In this document: positions 55,862 through 64,000 of the stretch, piece after piece
Layout of the letters: each line of letters begins with the position of its first letter
Numbering within the stretch: the stretch's first letter is position 1
Assembly: GCA_965237895.1 (NCBI GenBank)
Contig: CBDEGR010000001.1
Location: 186,001 to 250,000 of the forward strand
Source: CBDEGR01 sp965237895
GTDB lineage: Bacteria > Acidobacteriota > Terriglobia > UBA7540 > JAPUME01
Length of the DNA stretch: 64,000 nucleotides
Direction of reading: 5' to 3'
The notes under the pieces: model-generated
Told to the model about the DNA's origin: nothing
Databases searched by the model: none
What the model saw: only the letters and a program-made list of their open reading frames with translations
Program-made: the position numbers and the translations under genes

Positions 55862-56065
55862 TCAGCCCCCGGCACAGATAGACGGGGCGGTTTTCGTAGG
55901 GAGCAGCGAAGGGATGGTCGAGGACGGCAACTCCCCCATGGCGTCGAACAGGCCCGTCCGGTGGCCGATGGAGGTCATCAGTCCCGGCGCGCCGGAGTTG
56001 AGAATGCCGAGAAGTCTTTCTGCAAAGGCGCCAACTTTTTGAGGGTCCGCATTTCCTTGTGACAT
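55862..56065 (-). pseudogene. SAM-dependent methyltransferase, N-terminal fragment
   Basis: MSQGNADPQKVGAFAERLLGILNSGAPGLMTSIGHRTGLFDAMGELPSST resembles the winged-helix N-terminus that precedes a methyltransferase domain in a common actino-/acidobacterial family (FAERLLGILNxGALxLMxSIGHRTGLFDxMA). After SST the frame loses similarity and stops at 55862; no SAM-binding motif remains. A good ribosome site (AGGAGCGGTC) precedes the ATG. Confidence 0.5.
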
Positions 56066-56159
56066 GACCGCTCCTTAATTGAGGGGAACTTTTCCGCAAT
56101 TCCCCTTCTCCATATCGATGAGGGCAAGGGGGAGGAAGCCTGTTTTATAGGGAGGAGTT

Positions 56160-57661
56160 TTACTTGATGGGCGCGCGGATGGGTTGGCCGGGCGCTGTGC
56201 CTTCAAGCAGCTTCCCGTCTTCGACGACAGGCTCGCCGTTGACGAAAACGTATGGAATTCCTTTCGAGTACGCGGCGGGATCTTGATAGGTGGATGTATC
56301 GAGGATGGTTTCCGGATCAAACAGAGTCAGGTCGGCGTCCGCGCCGACGCGAATCCGTCCCTTGTTTTTCATGGCGGGCACACGGTTTTCGAGACGCTGC
56401 GCGGGCATGAGCGTCATTTTGCGCAAAGCCTCCATCTCCAGGTCAGCTTTTTTTGCTCGCGGACGTAGCGGCCCAATACGCGTGCGTAGGTGCCGGGCGT
56501 GCGCGGGTGGCCTTTGCCGTTTTCGAGCAGGCCATCGCTGGCGATGATCGTAAGAGGGTTTACGACGGCTTCCGAGACAAGCTCCTCCGGATTGGTGTGG
56601 ATAATGACCAATCCGCCCTGCTTTCGATATTTCGCGAAAGTCCCTGCCGTGAGCCGTTCTCCGGTCGCAACCCATTGCAGGTCCGAGTATTCCAGGCGCC
56701 TCTTCTTCCGCCAGCCGGGATTGAAGAGGGCCGACTCGAGCAGCGTCATGCCGGCCGTGTAAGGGTAGCATTCGGTGGTGATGTCGATGCCGCGCGATCT
56801 TGCTTTTTCGATCATCTCCAGCAGGTGCGGGATGTTCCAAACTCCGCTGCTGTTGATGTGAACCACGTGAACCGGAGCGCCGGAGACCGCCGCCGCGGCG
56901 AGCACCTCTTGGAGACCTTGAATACCGCTCTCCCCCTCGCGGATATGCAAATGCGAGGGCGCGCCGAACTCGGCGGCTACACGAAGCGATTCGAGGATTT
57001 CCCAGTGCGTTGCGGCGTGGGTATAGGCGACTCCGAAGCCGACCGCCGTGGCTCCGCGCTCCAGGCCCTGCCGGATTCCTTGCTTGATCTCTTCAATCTC
57101 CTCTGGAGTGGCGGCGCGGTTGGCAGCGTCGCCGGTGGGCAGAAAGTTTCCCGGATCATTCATCACCCGCATGCGCACTTGAGGGTGCCCGATGCTGACG
57201 CCGTAATGAATCAGTGCTTTGCCTTCACGTTCACGGTACCAGCCGTCTACATCTGCCGTGCCGATTTCAAGCTCCAAAGCCGATGTGACGCCGTCCCTGG
57301 CGTAGGCTCGATAGTTTTCATCGTCCTGCCCGTGGGCGTGAAGGTCGATGAAGCCGGGTGAGACGATGAGGCCATCAACGTCTATTACCCTGCGGCCACG
57401 GAGCGGTTGCGAACGGATGGCTTGAATCTTTCCCTCTGAGATACCGAGATGGCGTGTGGCATCCAGATTCGTCTCCGGGTCCATTACCCGGCCATTCAGA
57501 ATGACCAAGTCATATTCTGTGTCTATCGCCGAGGTGCAGCCGAGCGGCCCGAGAACGAGCGAACTGAAGATTAGAAGAATCGTTGCCGGTAAGACGTTTG
57601 AAGGCAGCCGGACGCCTCTTGACGAGGAAGGACAATTTTCAGGCTCAATTTGCAAGGTCAT
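56160..57661 (-). pseudogene. N-acyl-D-amino-acid deacylase (D-aminoacylase) lipoprotein, frameshifted
   Basis: The upstream frame has a lipobox (VLGPLGC), DLVILNGRVMDPETNLDA, the metal motif GFIDLHAHG, HLHIREGESGIQG and HTNPEELVSEAVV, to GRYVREQKK. The next codons lie in a run of seven T/A (plus strand 56448-56454); a one-base shift leads into ADLEMEALRKMTLMPAQRLENRVP and GADADLTLFDPETI, the normal family C-terminus ending at 56160. Joined, it is about 500 residues, the usual size. The homopolymer makes a sequencing error or slippage as likely as true inactivation. Family role: release of D-amino acids from N-acyl forms. Confidence 0.78.
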
Positions 57662-57831
57662 GATTCGGCCTTTTTAAGGAGAATGCAGCCATCCTAGGTT
57701 ACTTGCTAAGCCAAGTCAACGTGTAGGTGGGACGGAGAAATGATGAATGGGAGAGTTTCGAGAGAAAGCTTGCCGGGCGCGGCCGACTGCTCTATGCTTG
57801 CCCCTATTCGAAAAAGGAGGAGAACGGTCTG

Positions 57832-58304
57832 GTGTCCCCAACCCCAACTTCATCTTCGAGCTTGAAAGCGTCTGCGGAATTTCCGATGACGTTTCGCCTC
57901 TCGAGAGAAGACGACTACGCCCGCGTGGACCGCGTTTTCGGACCGCCGAGCGGCAAAGATTGGCGGGAGCGGTGGCGGCTCCGAATGAAGTCGGTTTTCG
58001 AGAATCAAATCATTTTAGTGGGGGAGTCGGGGGGCAAGATGATCGGTTTCTGCACCGCGACGCTTGATGAGCCGACGAGGTGGGCCTATATCGACATCAT
58101 CGGAGTCACCCCGGCGCGCTGCAGGGGAAGGGAGCGGGCCACAGGCTGCTGCGGGCGATGATGACGCTGCTTGAGGAGCGCGGGGGGTGTCACCTCCATC
58201 TGGACTGCCTGGTGGAAAACGACGCGGGCAACCGCCTCTATCGTTCCGAGGGATTTGTCGAGGTGGCCTGGCATATTCGCTGGTTTATAGAACTCACGAA
58301 ATAA
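57832..58304 (+). pseudogene. GNAT-family N-acetyltransferase, frameshifted
   Basis: GTG 57832 follows AAGGAGGAG; ATG 57886 (MTFRLSREDDYARVDRVFG) is an alternative start. The first frame carries NQIILVGESGGKMIGFCTATL and WAYIDIIGVTP, then shifts at about 58112-58120 into ALQGKGAGHRLLRAMM, the acetyl-CoA loop (Q-x-x-G-x-G/A), and ENDAGNRLYRSEGFVEV, ending at 58304. The two halves together are a complete GNAT of about 157 residues. One base too many at the joint explains the break. Substrate unknown. Confidence 0.72.
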
Positions 58305-58356
58305 ATCGACGCACGGGAGGACGGGGTTTCGCGCCAAGACAGCAAAGATACGACGC

Positions 58357-58512
58357 TTACTTTTTCCACTCTGCCTCTTTCGGCTTGGAGACGTGCCCGT
58401 TCGGGCACTCGTGCGCGACGTCCTCGCCGTGGTACGGTTTCTTGCAATTGGAGCCGCAGACGGGGCAGATGGCCAAACAGGAGCCGGGGGCCGGGTTTTG
58501 AGAAGCTTCCAT
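58357..58512 (-). CDS. Small zinc-ribbon-like protein
   Basis: 51 residues from ATG 58512, chosen because AAGGA lies just upstream; an earlier in-frame start at 58590 is possible. It has two CxxC-like knuckles: CLAICPVCGSNCKK and HECPNGHVS, with His and Cys suited to one zinc ion. Function unknown; such peptides may bind nucleic acid or protein. No signal peptide. Confidence 0.55.
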   Translation of the reverse strand: MEASQNPAPGSCLAICPVCGSNCKKPYHGEDVAHECPNGHVSKPKEAEWKK

Positions 58513-59013
58513 TTTTCCTTCGCTTTTCGTTGAACGGGGGGAATCCCGAGGGCAATCTTCCGGTAATTTTCCGGGACACCTAATTATCACAAATTTTCCG
58601 GTTTCTCAAGCCCGATTTGGAGAGTACGTAAACATGGCGATTCGAGTATGGTTGGTGGGCGGTACCTTCTTCCTGATTTCCGCTGGCGGAGAAGTTCCAC
58701 CGGAGTTTTCTTCCCTGACGGAGAAAACCAGCAAAATAGCGACGAGTACAGAAAACTCCAAGCGCGCGTCGACGATCTGCGGCGGCCCATGCAGGAATCT
58801 TGGGAATAGCTCTTCCCTGAGGGCTGTCCCGATCTCCCTGAATTATCCTCATTCGGTTCCCCCTGTTCCCCACTTTTGTGACAGAATAGGCTCCTTGCCA
58901 AAAGATATCCTCCTTTCGCTGAGCGTGAGCATGGGTTGTTTCCCAGGAAGGCGGGAGGAACGGCCAAGGCCGCCCGGATTCTCCTAAACGGATTCTCTTG
59001 CAAGGAGTGCGAC
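58513..59013. other. Intergenic region upstream of the gamma-glutamyltransferase gene
   Basis: About 500 nt between divergent genes. Frames of 90-100 codons exist on both strands, but none shows a known motif. It ends in the ribosome site AAGGAG (59002-59007). Confidence 0.35.
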
Positions 59014-60708
59014 ATGCGGTTCATACCGGCCATTGGGTTCATTCTTATTCTGTTTGCTTTGCAGGCGAATGCCGTGGACCGACCAACCGGAAAGAGGTTT
59101 GCCACGCGGTCCGAGGTGATTGCGCGGCACAGAATGGCGGCTACCAGCCAGCCGCTGGCCACCGAAGTGGCTCTGGATATTCTCAAGCAAGGCGGGAACG
59201 CCGTCGATGCCGCCATCGCGGCCAATGCCATGCTGGGCTTGGTGGAGCCCACGGGAAACGGCATCGGCGGAGACCTGTTCGCCATCGTCTGGGACGCGGA
59301 GACGCAGAAGCTCAATGGCCTGAATGCCAGTGGCCGCTCGCCCTACTCGTTAACCCTGGAGCATTTCAAGAAGCTGGGCCTCACCAAGATTCCCGCTTGT
59401 GGCCCGCTTCCGGTGAGCGTCCCCGGGGCGGTAGACGGTTGGTTCGAGCTGCACAAAAAATTCGGTAAGCTGCCGATGGTATCCATTCTTGCCCCCACCA
59501 TCCGCTACGCGCGGGAGGGATTTCCCGTGACGGAAGTGATCTCCCAAGCATGGAGGGGATCAAAGCACCTGCTGGAATGGCCGGGATTTCGGGAAACCTT
59601 CATGCCGAACGGCGAGGGACCCTTCAAAGGCGAAATTTTCCGTAACCCTAATTTCGCCAATACGTTGGAGATAGTCTCGCGCGAGGGCCGAGACGCTTTT
59701 TATAAGGGAGAGATCGCCTGCACGATCGATGCCTACATGAAGCGCGTCGGCGGCTTTCTCCGTTACCGCGACATGGCCGAGCACACCTCGACATGGGTGG
59801 AGCCGGTCTCGACGAATTATCGCGGCTACGACGTCTGGGAGCTGCCGCCCAACGGGCAGGGCATTGCCGCTTTGCAGATTCTGAATATCTTGGAAGGCTA
59901 CAACATTCGCGGCATGGGACACGGCAGCGCCGACTACATTCATCATTTCATCGAGGCCAAGAAGCTGGCCTTCGAGGATCGCGCCAAATTCTATGCCGAC
60001 CCGGAATTCAACAAAATTCCCGTCGAGGAGTTGATTTCGAAAAAATACGCGGCGGAAAGACGAAAGCTCATCGACCCAAAGCGCGCCGCCGCAAGTTACG
60101 ACGCCGGGAATCCCGCGCTGAATAAGGGCGATACGATCTACCTGACGGTTGCCGACGACGCGGGCAACATGGTTTCTTTAATCCAGAGTAACTACCAGGG
60201 TTTTGGCTCCGGAATGACGCCCGACGGGCTGGGGTTCGTCTTTCAGGACCGGGGCCAATTGTTCAATCTGGAGGAGGGACACTTCAATTCCTACGCGCCC
60301 CATAAGCGCCCCTTCCATACCATTATTCCGGCCTTCATCACCAAGGACGGCAAGCCCTTCATGAGCTTCGGCGTGATGGGTGGGCCGGTCCAACCGCAGA
60401 TGCATGCCCAGATCGTCATGCATATTGTGGACTTCGACATGAACCTTCAGGAGGCGGGTGACGCGCCGCGCATGGTCCACTTCGGCTCTTCTCAACCGAC
60501 CGGTACGCGGATGAGGGACGGCGGAACCGTCCGCCTGGAATCGGGAATCCCCCATGAGTCTGTCCGTGAGTTGGTCCGAAGGGGACACCGAGTCGAACGG
60601 GACGTGGGTGGTTTCGGCGGTTATCAGGCCATTTTGTATGATGAGAAGAACGGCGTCTATTTCAGAGCGTCCGAATCCCGCAAGGACGGCCATGCGGCGG
60701 GGTATTAG
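59014..60708 (+). CDS. Gamma-glutamyltransferase family protein
   Basis: 564 residues from ATG 59014, which follows AAGGAG by 6 nt and opens a signal peptide (FIPAIGFILILFALQANA). The frame is open further upstream but without a signal. GGT features are MAATSQPLATEVALDILKQGGNAVDAAIAANAMLGLVEPTGNGIGGD, PGAVDGWFELHKKFGKLP and the autoprocessing threonine in NKGDTIYLTVAD, followed by DRGQLFNLEEGH. In place of the usual TTH at the cleavage site it has DTI, as in the family branch that may hydrolyse rather than transfer. Periplasmic glutathione or gamma-glutamyl compound breakdown is likely. Confidence 0.88.
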   Translation: MRFIPAIGFILILFALQANAVDRPTGKRFATRSEVIARHRMAATSQPLATEVALDILKQGGNAVDAAIAANAMLGLVEPTGNGIGGDLFAIVWDAETQKLNGLNASGRSPYSLTLEHFKKLGLTKIPACGPLPVSVPGAVDGWFELHKKFGKLPMVSILAPTIRYAREGFPVTEVISQAWRGSKHLLEWPGFRETFMPNGEGPFKGEIFRNPNFANTLEIVSREGRDAFYKGEIACTIDAYMKRVGGFLRYRDMAEHTSTWVEPVSTNYRGYDVWELPPNGQGIAALQILNILEGYNIRGMGHGSADYIHHFIEAKKLAFEDRAKFYADPEFNKIPVEELISKKYAAERRKLIDPKRAAASYDAGNPALNKGDTIYLTVADDAGNMVSLIQSNYQGFGSGMTPDGLGFVFQDRGQLFNLEEGHFNSYAPHKRPFHTIIPAFITKDGKPFMSFGVMGGPVQPQMHAQIVMHIVDFDMNLQEAGDAPRMVHFGSSQPTGTRMRDGGTVRLESGIPHESVRELVRRGHRVERDVGGFGGYQAILYDEKNGVYFRASESRKDGHAAGY

Positions 60709-60731
60709 TTTTGCAATAAGACGGAGGTTTC

Positions 60732-61526
60732 GTGGCTAAATCTTCTTCTCGACAACATGCCGGTGGAGGTCTCGCGGGGGACGCGCCGTCTATTCCCGAG
60801 CCGACCTATGCCGAGCGGGCACGCACGCTGGCTTATCTGGGGCGGGTCGGCAGTCTTTCCACGCTCTCGCAGAAGCAGCCCGGCTGGCCGTTCGGCTCCG
60901 TAATGCCCTATGCTCTCGACGTGCAGGGGCGGCCGATTTTCCTGATCAGCACCATGGCCATGCACACCCAGAATATTTTGGGCGATCAACGGGCGGGTTT
61001 ATTAATTACCCAACCCGAAGCTGAGGACCCGTTGGGTGCCGGGCGCGTTACGCTGCTCGGAAACGTCTCCAAAATTCCGGAGGAAGAGAGGCCATCCGTG
61101 CGTGAGACCTATCTGGCGTCCTACGAAAACGCTAAGTACTGGGTTGATTTCGATGACTTCGCCCTGTACCGGATGGAGGTGGTGGATGTCTATTTCGTCG
61201 GCGGCTTCGGGGTGATGGGCTGGGTCAAGGCGGAAGATTACCTGCGCGCTTCGCCTGACCCTTTGGCGGATGCGGCACCGGGAATCATCAGCCATGTGAA
61301 CGCCGACCATGCCGATTCCATGCTGCTGCTCGCGCGTGCTTCCGGGGCTGCGGAGGCGGAAGAGGCCACTATGACCTCAGTGGACCGCCTGGGTTTTCAC
61401 CTTCGGCTCAAGTCGGCAGAGCGTGTGCATGGAACCCGCATCGCGTTTCCCCGCGAGGTGAGGAGCACGCAAGATGTCAGGGCCGTCATGGTGGAGATGG
61501 TCGGCCAAGCCCGCGAACAAAATTGA
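60732..61526 (+). CDS. HugZ-like pyridoxamine-phosphate-oxidase-fold protein
   Basis: 264 residues from GTG 60732 with GACGGAGG upstream, 23 nt after the gamma-glutamyltransferase gene. The split-barrel FMN/heme domain spans about 25-180 (LGRVGSLSTL, GSVMPYALDVQGRPIFLISTMAMHTQNI, RVTLLGNVSKI, YFVGGFGVMGWV). The C-terminal DUF2470 has ISHVNADHADSMLLLAR. HugZ-type proteins degrade heme to release iron; many relatives only bind flavin. Same-strand spacing suggests cotranscription with the upstream gene. Confidence 0.85.
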   Translation: MAKSSSRQHAGGGLAGDAPSIPEPTYAERARTLAYLGRVGSLSTLSQKQPGWPFGSVMPYALDVQGRPIFLISTMAMHTQNILGDQRAGLLITQPEAEDPLGAGRVTLLGNVSKIPEEERPSVRETYLASYENAKYWVDFDDFALYRMEVVDVYFVGGFGVMGWVKAEDYLRASPDPLADAAPGIISHVNADHADSMLLLARASGAAEAEEATMTSVDRLGFHLRLKSAERVHGTRIAFPREVRSTQDVRAVMVEMVGQAREQN

Positions 61527-61662
61527 CCTTACTGTATTAAAGTATCGCGGGTAGCGCCTACATCCCATAGGGATGTGTGCGGAACGGAAATAATTCCTAG
61601 CTGGGAACCCCTCCCACGCCAAGGTTTCGGAAGGCCTGCCCACCAGAGCTTTAGCATCGGTG

Positions 61663-61695
61663 GGTGGGGAAAGCAAAATCTTTCTTTTCCCCACC
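61663..61695. terminator. Candidate bidirectional terminator between convergent genes
   Basis: GGTGGGGAAA (61663-61672) pairs perfectly with TTTCCCCACC (61686-61695) over 10 bp. It lies between the stop of the HugZ-like gene (61526, plus) and that of the hydrolase gene (61747, minus). The A/T edges of the stem give short T-runs on both strands. Confidence 0.5.
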
Positions 61696-61746
61696 TTTGG
61701 CGTTCGCAAAGATGGACCACTCGCCTTTCTCCGAATGGTTTTTACT

Positions 61747-62775
61747 TCAGCTAATTTTGGAGTGAGCTTTTGCAAACTCCACGATGCGGTTTTCCGCCCA
61801 GAAGCGGTCTTCACTGTTTGATTTGTTTGCAATAAAGCTGCCATGCCCGCCATGCCGGGGAGCCAGCAGCGTAATGTTCGGATTCCCCGTCAGCTTTGCG
61901 TCCTGAAAAGGCTCGAAGGGGATCAGCGGATCATCCTGGGCGGTGAGGATCAGTGTGGGGATTTGGATGTTTTCGATCACGCGCATTGAGGCGGCGCGAT
62001 GGTAGTAGTTCTCGGCGTTCCCGTAGCCTCCGTGAGGGGCGGTGTAGAGATCGTCGAATTCCCGCACGGTATGCGCCCGCTCCAGGTTGGCCGTACTGTA
62101 GCGTTGAGGGAAGAGGCGCGCTTTGCGTCGCAGCCGGGCTTTCAGAGCTTTCAAAAAATGTCTTTGGTAAATGAAATTTCTCGGCTCGTCAAGCCGGTCA
62201 GCGGCCAAGCCGAGCTCGATGGGCGGAGAGATGGCGGCCGCACTCTTAACCTGCTGGGGAAACTTGCTGCTCCATTCTCCGGCCAGCTTCAGCGTGACGT
62301 TCGCTCCCAACGAGTAGGCGGCCAGGTGGAGTTCCGGCAAGGATTCCGCCTTTAGAAGGTATTCCACCACCCGGTTCAAATCTCCCGAGATGCCCGAATT
62401 GTAAAGCAGAGGGGTCAGCGCCTCCGTATCCCCGCAGGTGGGCAGGTTCATCCGCACGGCGTTGAATCCGGCGCGCAGGGCTTTTTCGGCGATCCCCATC
62501 ATGTACTGTGAGCGGCTGGAGCCTTCGAGGCCATGCACCAGAAGAAGAGTCGGGCGGGAGCGGCGGTCTTGGCCCGGTTGCCAGTTGCAGTCGAGCCGGA
62601 CTTTTGTGCCGGAAATGAAAGGCGTGTGGGGTGTGCCCGGCTGGGTCTCGACCAGACGCGGTTCCGTATTTGTAAGATGCGGAAAGCGTCGCGGCCAGAC
62701 CGTTGCCAGCGTCTGCAGATGCGGGTTTCCCAACCCTGTCATCGGTTGGAATGGAACCGAAGATTTAATCGGCAA
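61747..62775 (-). CDS. YheT-family alpha/beta hydrolase
   Basis: 342 residues from TTG 62775. LGNPHLQTL, LLVHGLEGSSRSQYM and MNLPTCGDTEALTPLLYNSG are typical of YheT/ABHD1-like hydrolases. The nucleophile serine is in AYSLGANV, where the usual first Gly is Ala. The acid and histidine lie in LILTAQDDPLIPFE and APRHGGHGSF. Probably a cytosolic esterase. Its start overlaps by 11 nt the end of a small lipoprotein gene, so they are likely translated together. Confidence 0.88.
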   Translation of the reverse strand: MPIKSSVPFQPMTGLGNPHLQTLATVWPRRFPHLTNTEPRLVETQPGTPHTPFISGTKVRLDCNWQPGQDRRSRPTLLLVHGLEGSSRSQYMMGIAEKALRAGFNAVRMNLPTCGDTEALTPLLYNSGISGDLNRVVEYLLKAESLPELHLAAYSLGANVTLKLAGEWSSKFPQQVKSAAAISPPIELGLAADRLDEPRNFIYQRHFLKALKARLRRKARLFPQRYSTANLERAHTVREFDDLYTAPHGGYGNAENYYHRAASMRVIENIQIPTLILTAQDDPLIPFEPFQDAKLTGNPNITLLAPRHGGHGSFIANKSNSEDRFWAENRIVEFAKAHSKIS

Positions 62776-62881
62776 GGAGGTTTTCCAGGTAGTCGATATG
62801 GCCGCATCCGGCGAGTGTCAGCGCGGCGGAGAGCAGGGCCGGGGAGAAAAGTAGAGGTAGCGGGCTTCGATTCGAGAACAT
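62765..62881 (-). CDS. Tiny lipoprotein encoded upstream of the hydrolase
   Basis: 38 residues from ATG 62881 to TAA 62765-62767. MFSNRSPLPLLFSPALLSAALTLAGC is a full lipoprotein signal with lipobox L-A-G-C, leaving a mature tail of about 14 residues (CGHIDYLENLLAD). TTTGAGG lies upstream as a ribosome site. The last codons overlap the TTG start of the YheT-like gene in another frame. No relative is recognised. A short, real gene is supported by signal, ribosome site and overlap; function unknown. Confidence 0.55.
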   Translation of the reverse strand: MFSNRSPLPLLFSPALLSAALTLAGCGHIDYLENLLAD

Positions 62882-63053
62882 AACGACCTCAAAGGTATTT
62901 TTCCGTGACGGCCTATTATAATGCTTTCTCGGATGGAAACGTCGAGGGCTGTAAGCCGGGAGGGCTCCGTGTATACTAGGCTCTTGTAAGGGCTACAGGA
63001 AATTTTCTCGCGCCACCGGAAGGGGTGTCGTCTTGCAAAAAGGGGAAGGGAAC

Positions 63054-64000
63054 ATGCCACTGGATAGAAACACTTGGTACGGTGCGGGAAAGGCTCTGCT
63101 GATCTTTTCGGTTTTGCTGCCTCCGGTGGGGTTTGTGCTGCTTTGGGGGCGGTCGGGGACGGGAATCTTCAAAAAACTGCTTATGACGGTTCCCATTCTT
63201 CTGCTGGGGGTCTTCTATTTCCATCTGATCTTCGGCATTCGCATCGAACTCGAGGGGAGCGCCACCAGACCGATTGTTTCCATTCACAAGCCGGAGAGGC
63301 ATTTTGATGCAATCGAGAAGGACCGCGCCGAGCGAAAAGTGAAAATGGTTCAAGCCGCTTCAGTTCGTGCCGAGAAAGTTGCGGCGCCTCAAGGTGTGAT
63401 CGGCTCTAAACTATCAACTCTACCCGATCCGGTTTTACCCCCTTCGGCCTTCCCCCGGCCATACTGGACCGATTTTCGCGGACCCAACCGTGACGGTTAT
63501 TACTGGGAGATGGGAATCCTCACTGATTGGCCCGTCGACGGCCCTGCCGAACTCTGGCGGCAGAAGGTGGGCGGCGGTTACGCCTCCATGGTTGTCGCCG
63601 AAGGAATGATTTTTACCATTGAGCAGCGGCGTGACCGCGAGGTCGTGGCGGCCTATGAGCTTGAGACCGGACAAGAGATCTGGGCCGATTCCTGGCAGGC
63701 GTTTTTCCAGGAGACCATGGGCGGCGACGGGCCGCGGGCTACTCCCACCTGGCACAAAGGCCGCCTCTACGCCTTGGGGGCGATGGGTGAATTTCGGTGT
63801 CTTGATGCCGGAACCGGACAGGTCCTCTGGAGGGTGAACATCCTGGAAGATAACGGGGCAGAGAATTTAAACTGGGGAATGGCGGCTTCCCCCTTGATTG
63901 TGGATGACAAGGTGATTGTCCTGCCGGGAGGGCGTTCGGGAAAATCCGTCGTGGCTTATGACAAGCTGACCGGGAAGCCGGTCTGGAAATCGCTGAGCGA
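63054..64000 (+). CDS. Membrane-anchored PQQ-type beta-propeller protein, 3' end outside window
   Basis: ATG 63054 follows AAGGGGAAGGG and the frame stays open to the right edge (315 codons). Two hydrophobic helices come first (about 12-31, ALLIFSVLLPPVGFVLLW, and 42-60, MTVPILLLGVFYFHLIFG). A linker follows, then YWTDFRGPNRDGYY at about residue 140, the same propeller opening as in the genes at 2.6-6.2 kb. Blade motifs include ELETGQEIW and AGTGQVLWRV. It differs from those genes in having a membrane anchor instead of a cleaved signal. Confidence 0.8.
   Translation, partial: MPLDRNTWYGAGKALLIFSVLLPPVGFVLLWGRSGTGIFKKLLMTVPILLLGVFYFHLIFGIRIELEGSATRPIVSIHKPERHFDAIEKDRAERKVKMVQAASVRAEKVAAPQGVIGSKLSTLPDPVLPPSAFPRPYWTDFRGPNRDGYYWEMGILTDWPVDGPAELWRQKVGGGYASMVVAEGMIFTIEQRRDREVVAAYELETGQEIWADSWQAFFQETMGGDGPRATPTWHKGRLYALGAMGEFRCLDAGTGQVLWRVNILEDNGAENLNWGMAASPLIVDDKVIVLPGGRSGKSVVAYDKLTGKPVWKSLS

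Noticed and set aside
55554..56042. Plus-strand frame with a hydrophobic stretch (LGYWFVFVWLSYFF)
   Set aside because: It is opposite the CPBP and methyltransferase remnants and shows no conserved family; the hydrophobicity comes from T-rich antisense sequence.

Overview
The window looks like a chromosome segment of a free-living Gram-negative heterotroph, most likely an acidobacterium. This is an inference from content: an Oar-type TonB receptor remnant, a Ser/Thr kinase N-terminus of the type common in Acidobacteriota, five Gfo/Idh/MocA oxidoreductases, several PQQ-type beta-propellers, and DUF1501 and DUF1549/DUF1553 proteins shared with Planctomycetes. No rRNA, tRNA or CRISPR array was recognised.

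Layout. 1-6.2 kb: minus-strand operon of three secreted beta-propellers, a PaaK-like ligase and the start of a probable acyl-CoA reductase. 6.3-10.4 kb: an isomerase remnant, an SDR, a TPR protein, a frameshifted BASS transporter and a Tat-exported Gfo/Idh protein. 10.7-14.9 kb: ergothioneine genes egtB and egtD, kdsD, a small membrane protein and an ABM monooxygenase. 14.9-23.5 kb: GH29 fucosidase plus Gfo/Idh, sulfatase and TPR debris, and a DUF1501/PSD1 pair. 23.7-29.8 kb: an eroded region with a broken TonB receptor, a rifampicin-phosphotransferase-like enzyme, a Cys-rich protein, a split AbiU2-like gene and an integrase tail. 29.8-33.0 kb: yggX and an ATP-grasp/radical-SAM pair; the radical SAM gene has an in-frame UGA followed by a hairpin and a conserved tail, so it is probably a selenoprotein with a C-U-A-E-P ending. 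33.0-41.0 kb: transposase remnant, an Rrf2 regulator with an IscR-like operator, the operon sufB-C-D-S, a SufA-type carrier, sufU and sufT, a dead second Rrf2 gene and a Rieske ferredoxin. 41.0-49.7 kb: debris, a shortened NYN protein, a three-gene sugar-oxidation operon, a scramblase-like protein and a kinase/MFS chimera. 49.9-55.4 kb: CE15 esterase, PfkB kinase and two Gfo/Idh proteins. 55.5-64.0 kb: debris, frameshifted D-aminoacylase and GNAT genes, a zinc-ribbon peptide, gamma-glutamyltransferase, a HugZ-like protein, a YheT-type hydrolase overlapping a 38-residue lipoprotein, and another beta-propeller running off the end.

Themes. Iron-sulfur supply (suf) and redox protection (YggX, ergothioneine, Rieske protein) lie near a radical SAM enzyme that needs both an Fe-S cluster and selenocysteine. 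A second theme is uptake and oxidation of plant or microbial polysaccharide products. A third is erosion: more than a dozen genes are truncated, joined across internal deletions, or carry single-base frameshifts or nonsense codons. Some one-base shifts may be sequencing or assembly errors; the deletion chimeras are harder to explain that way. Gene boundaries come from reading the sequence; no database search was run.
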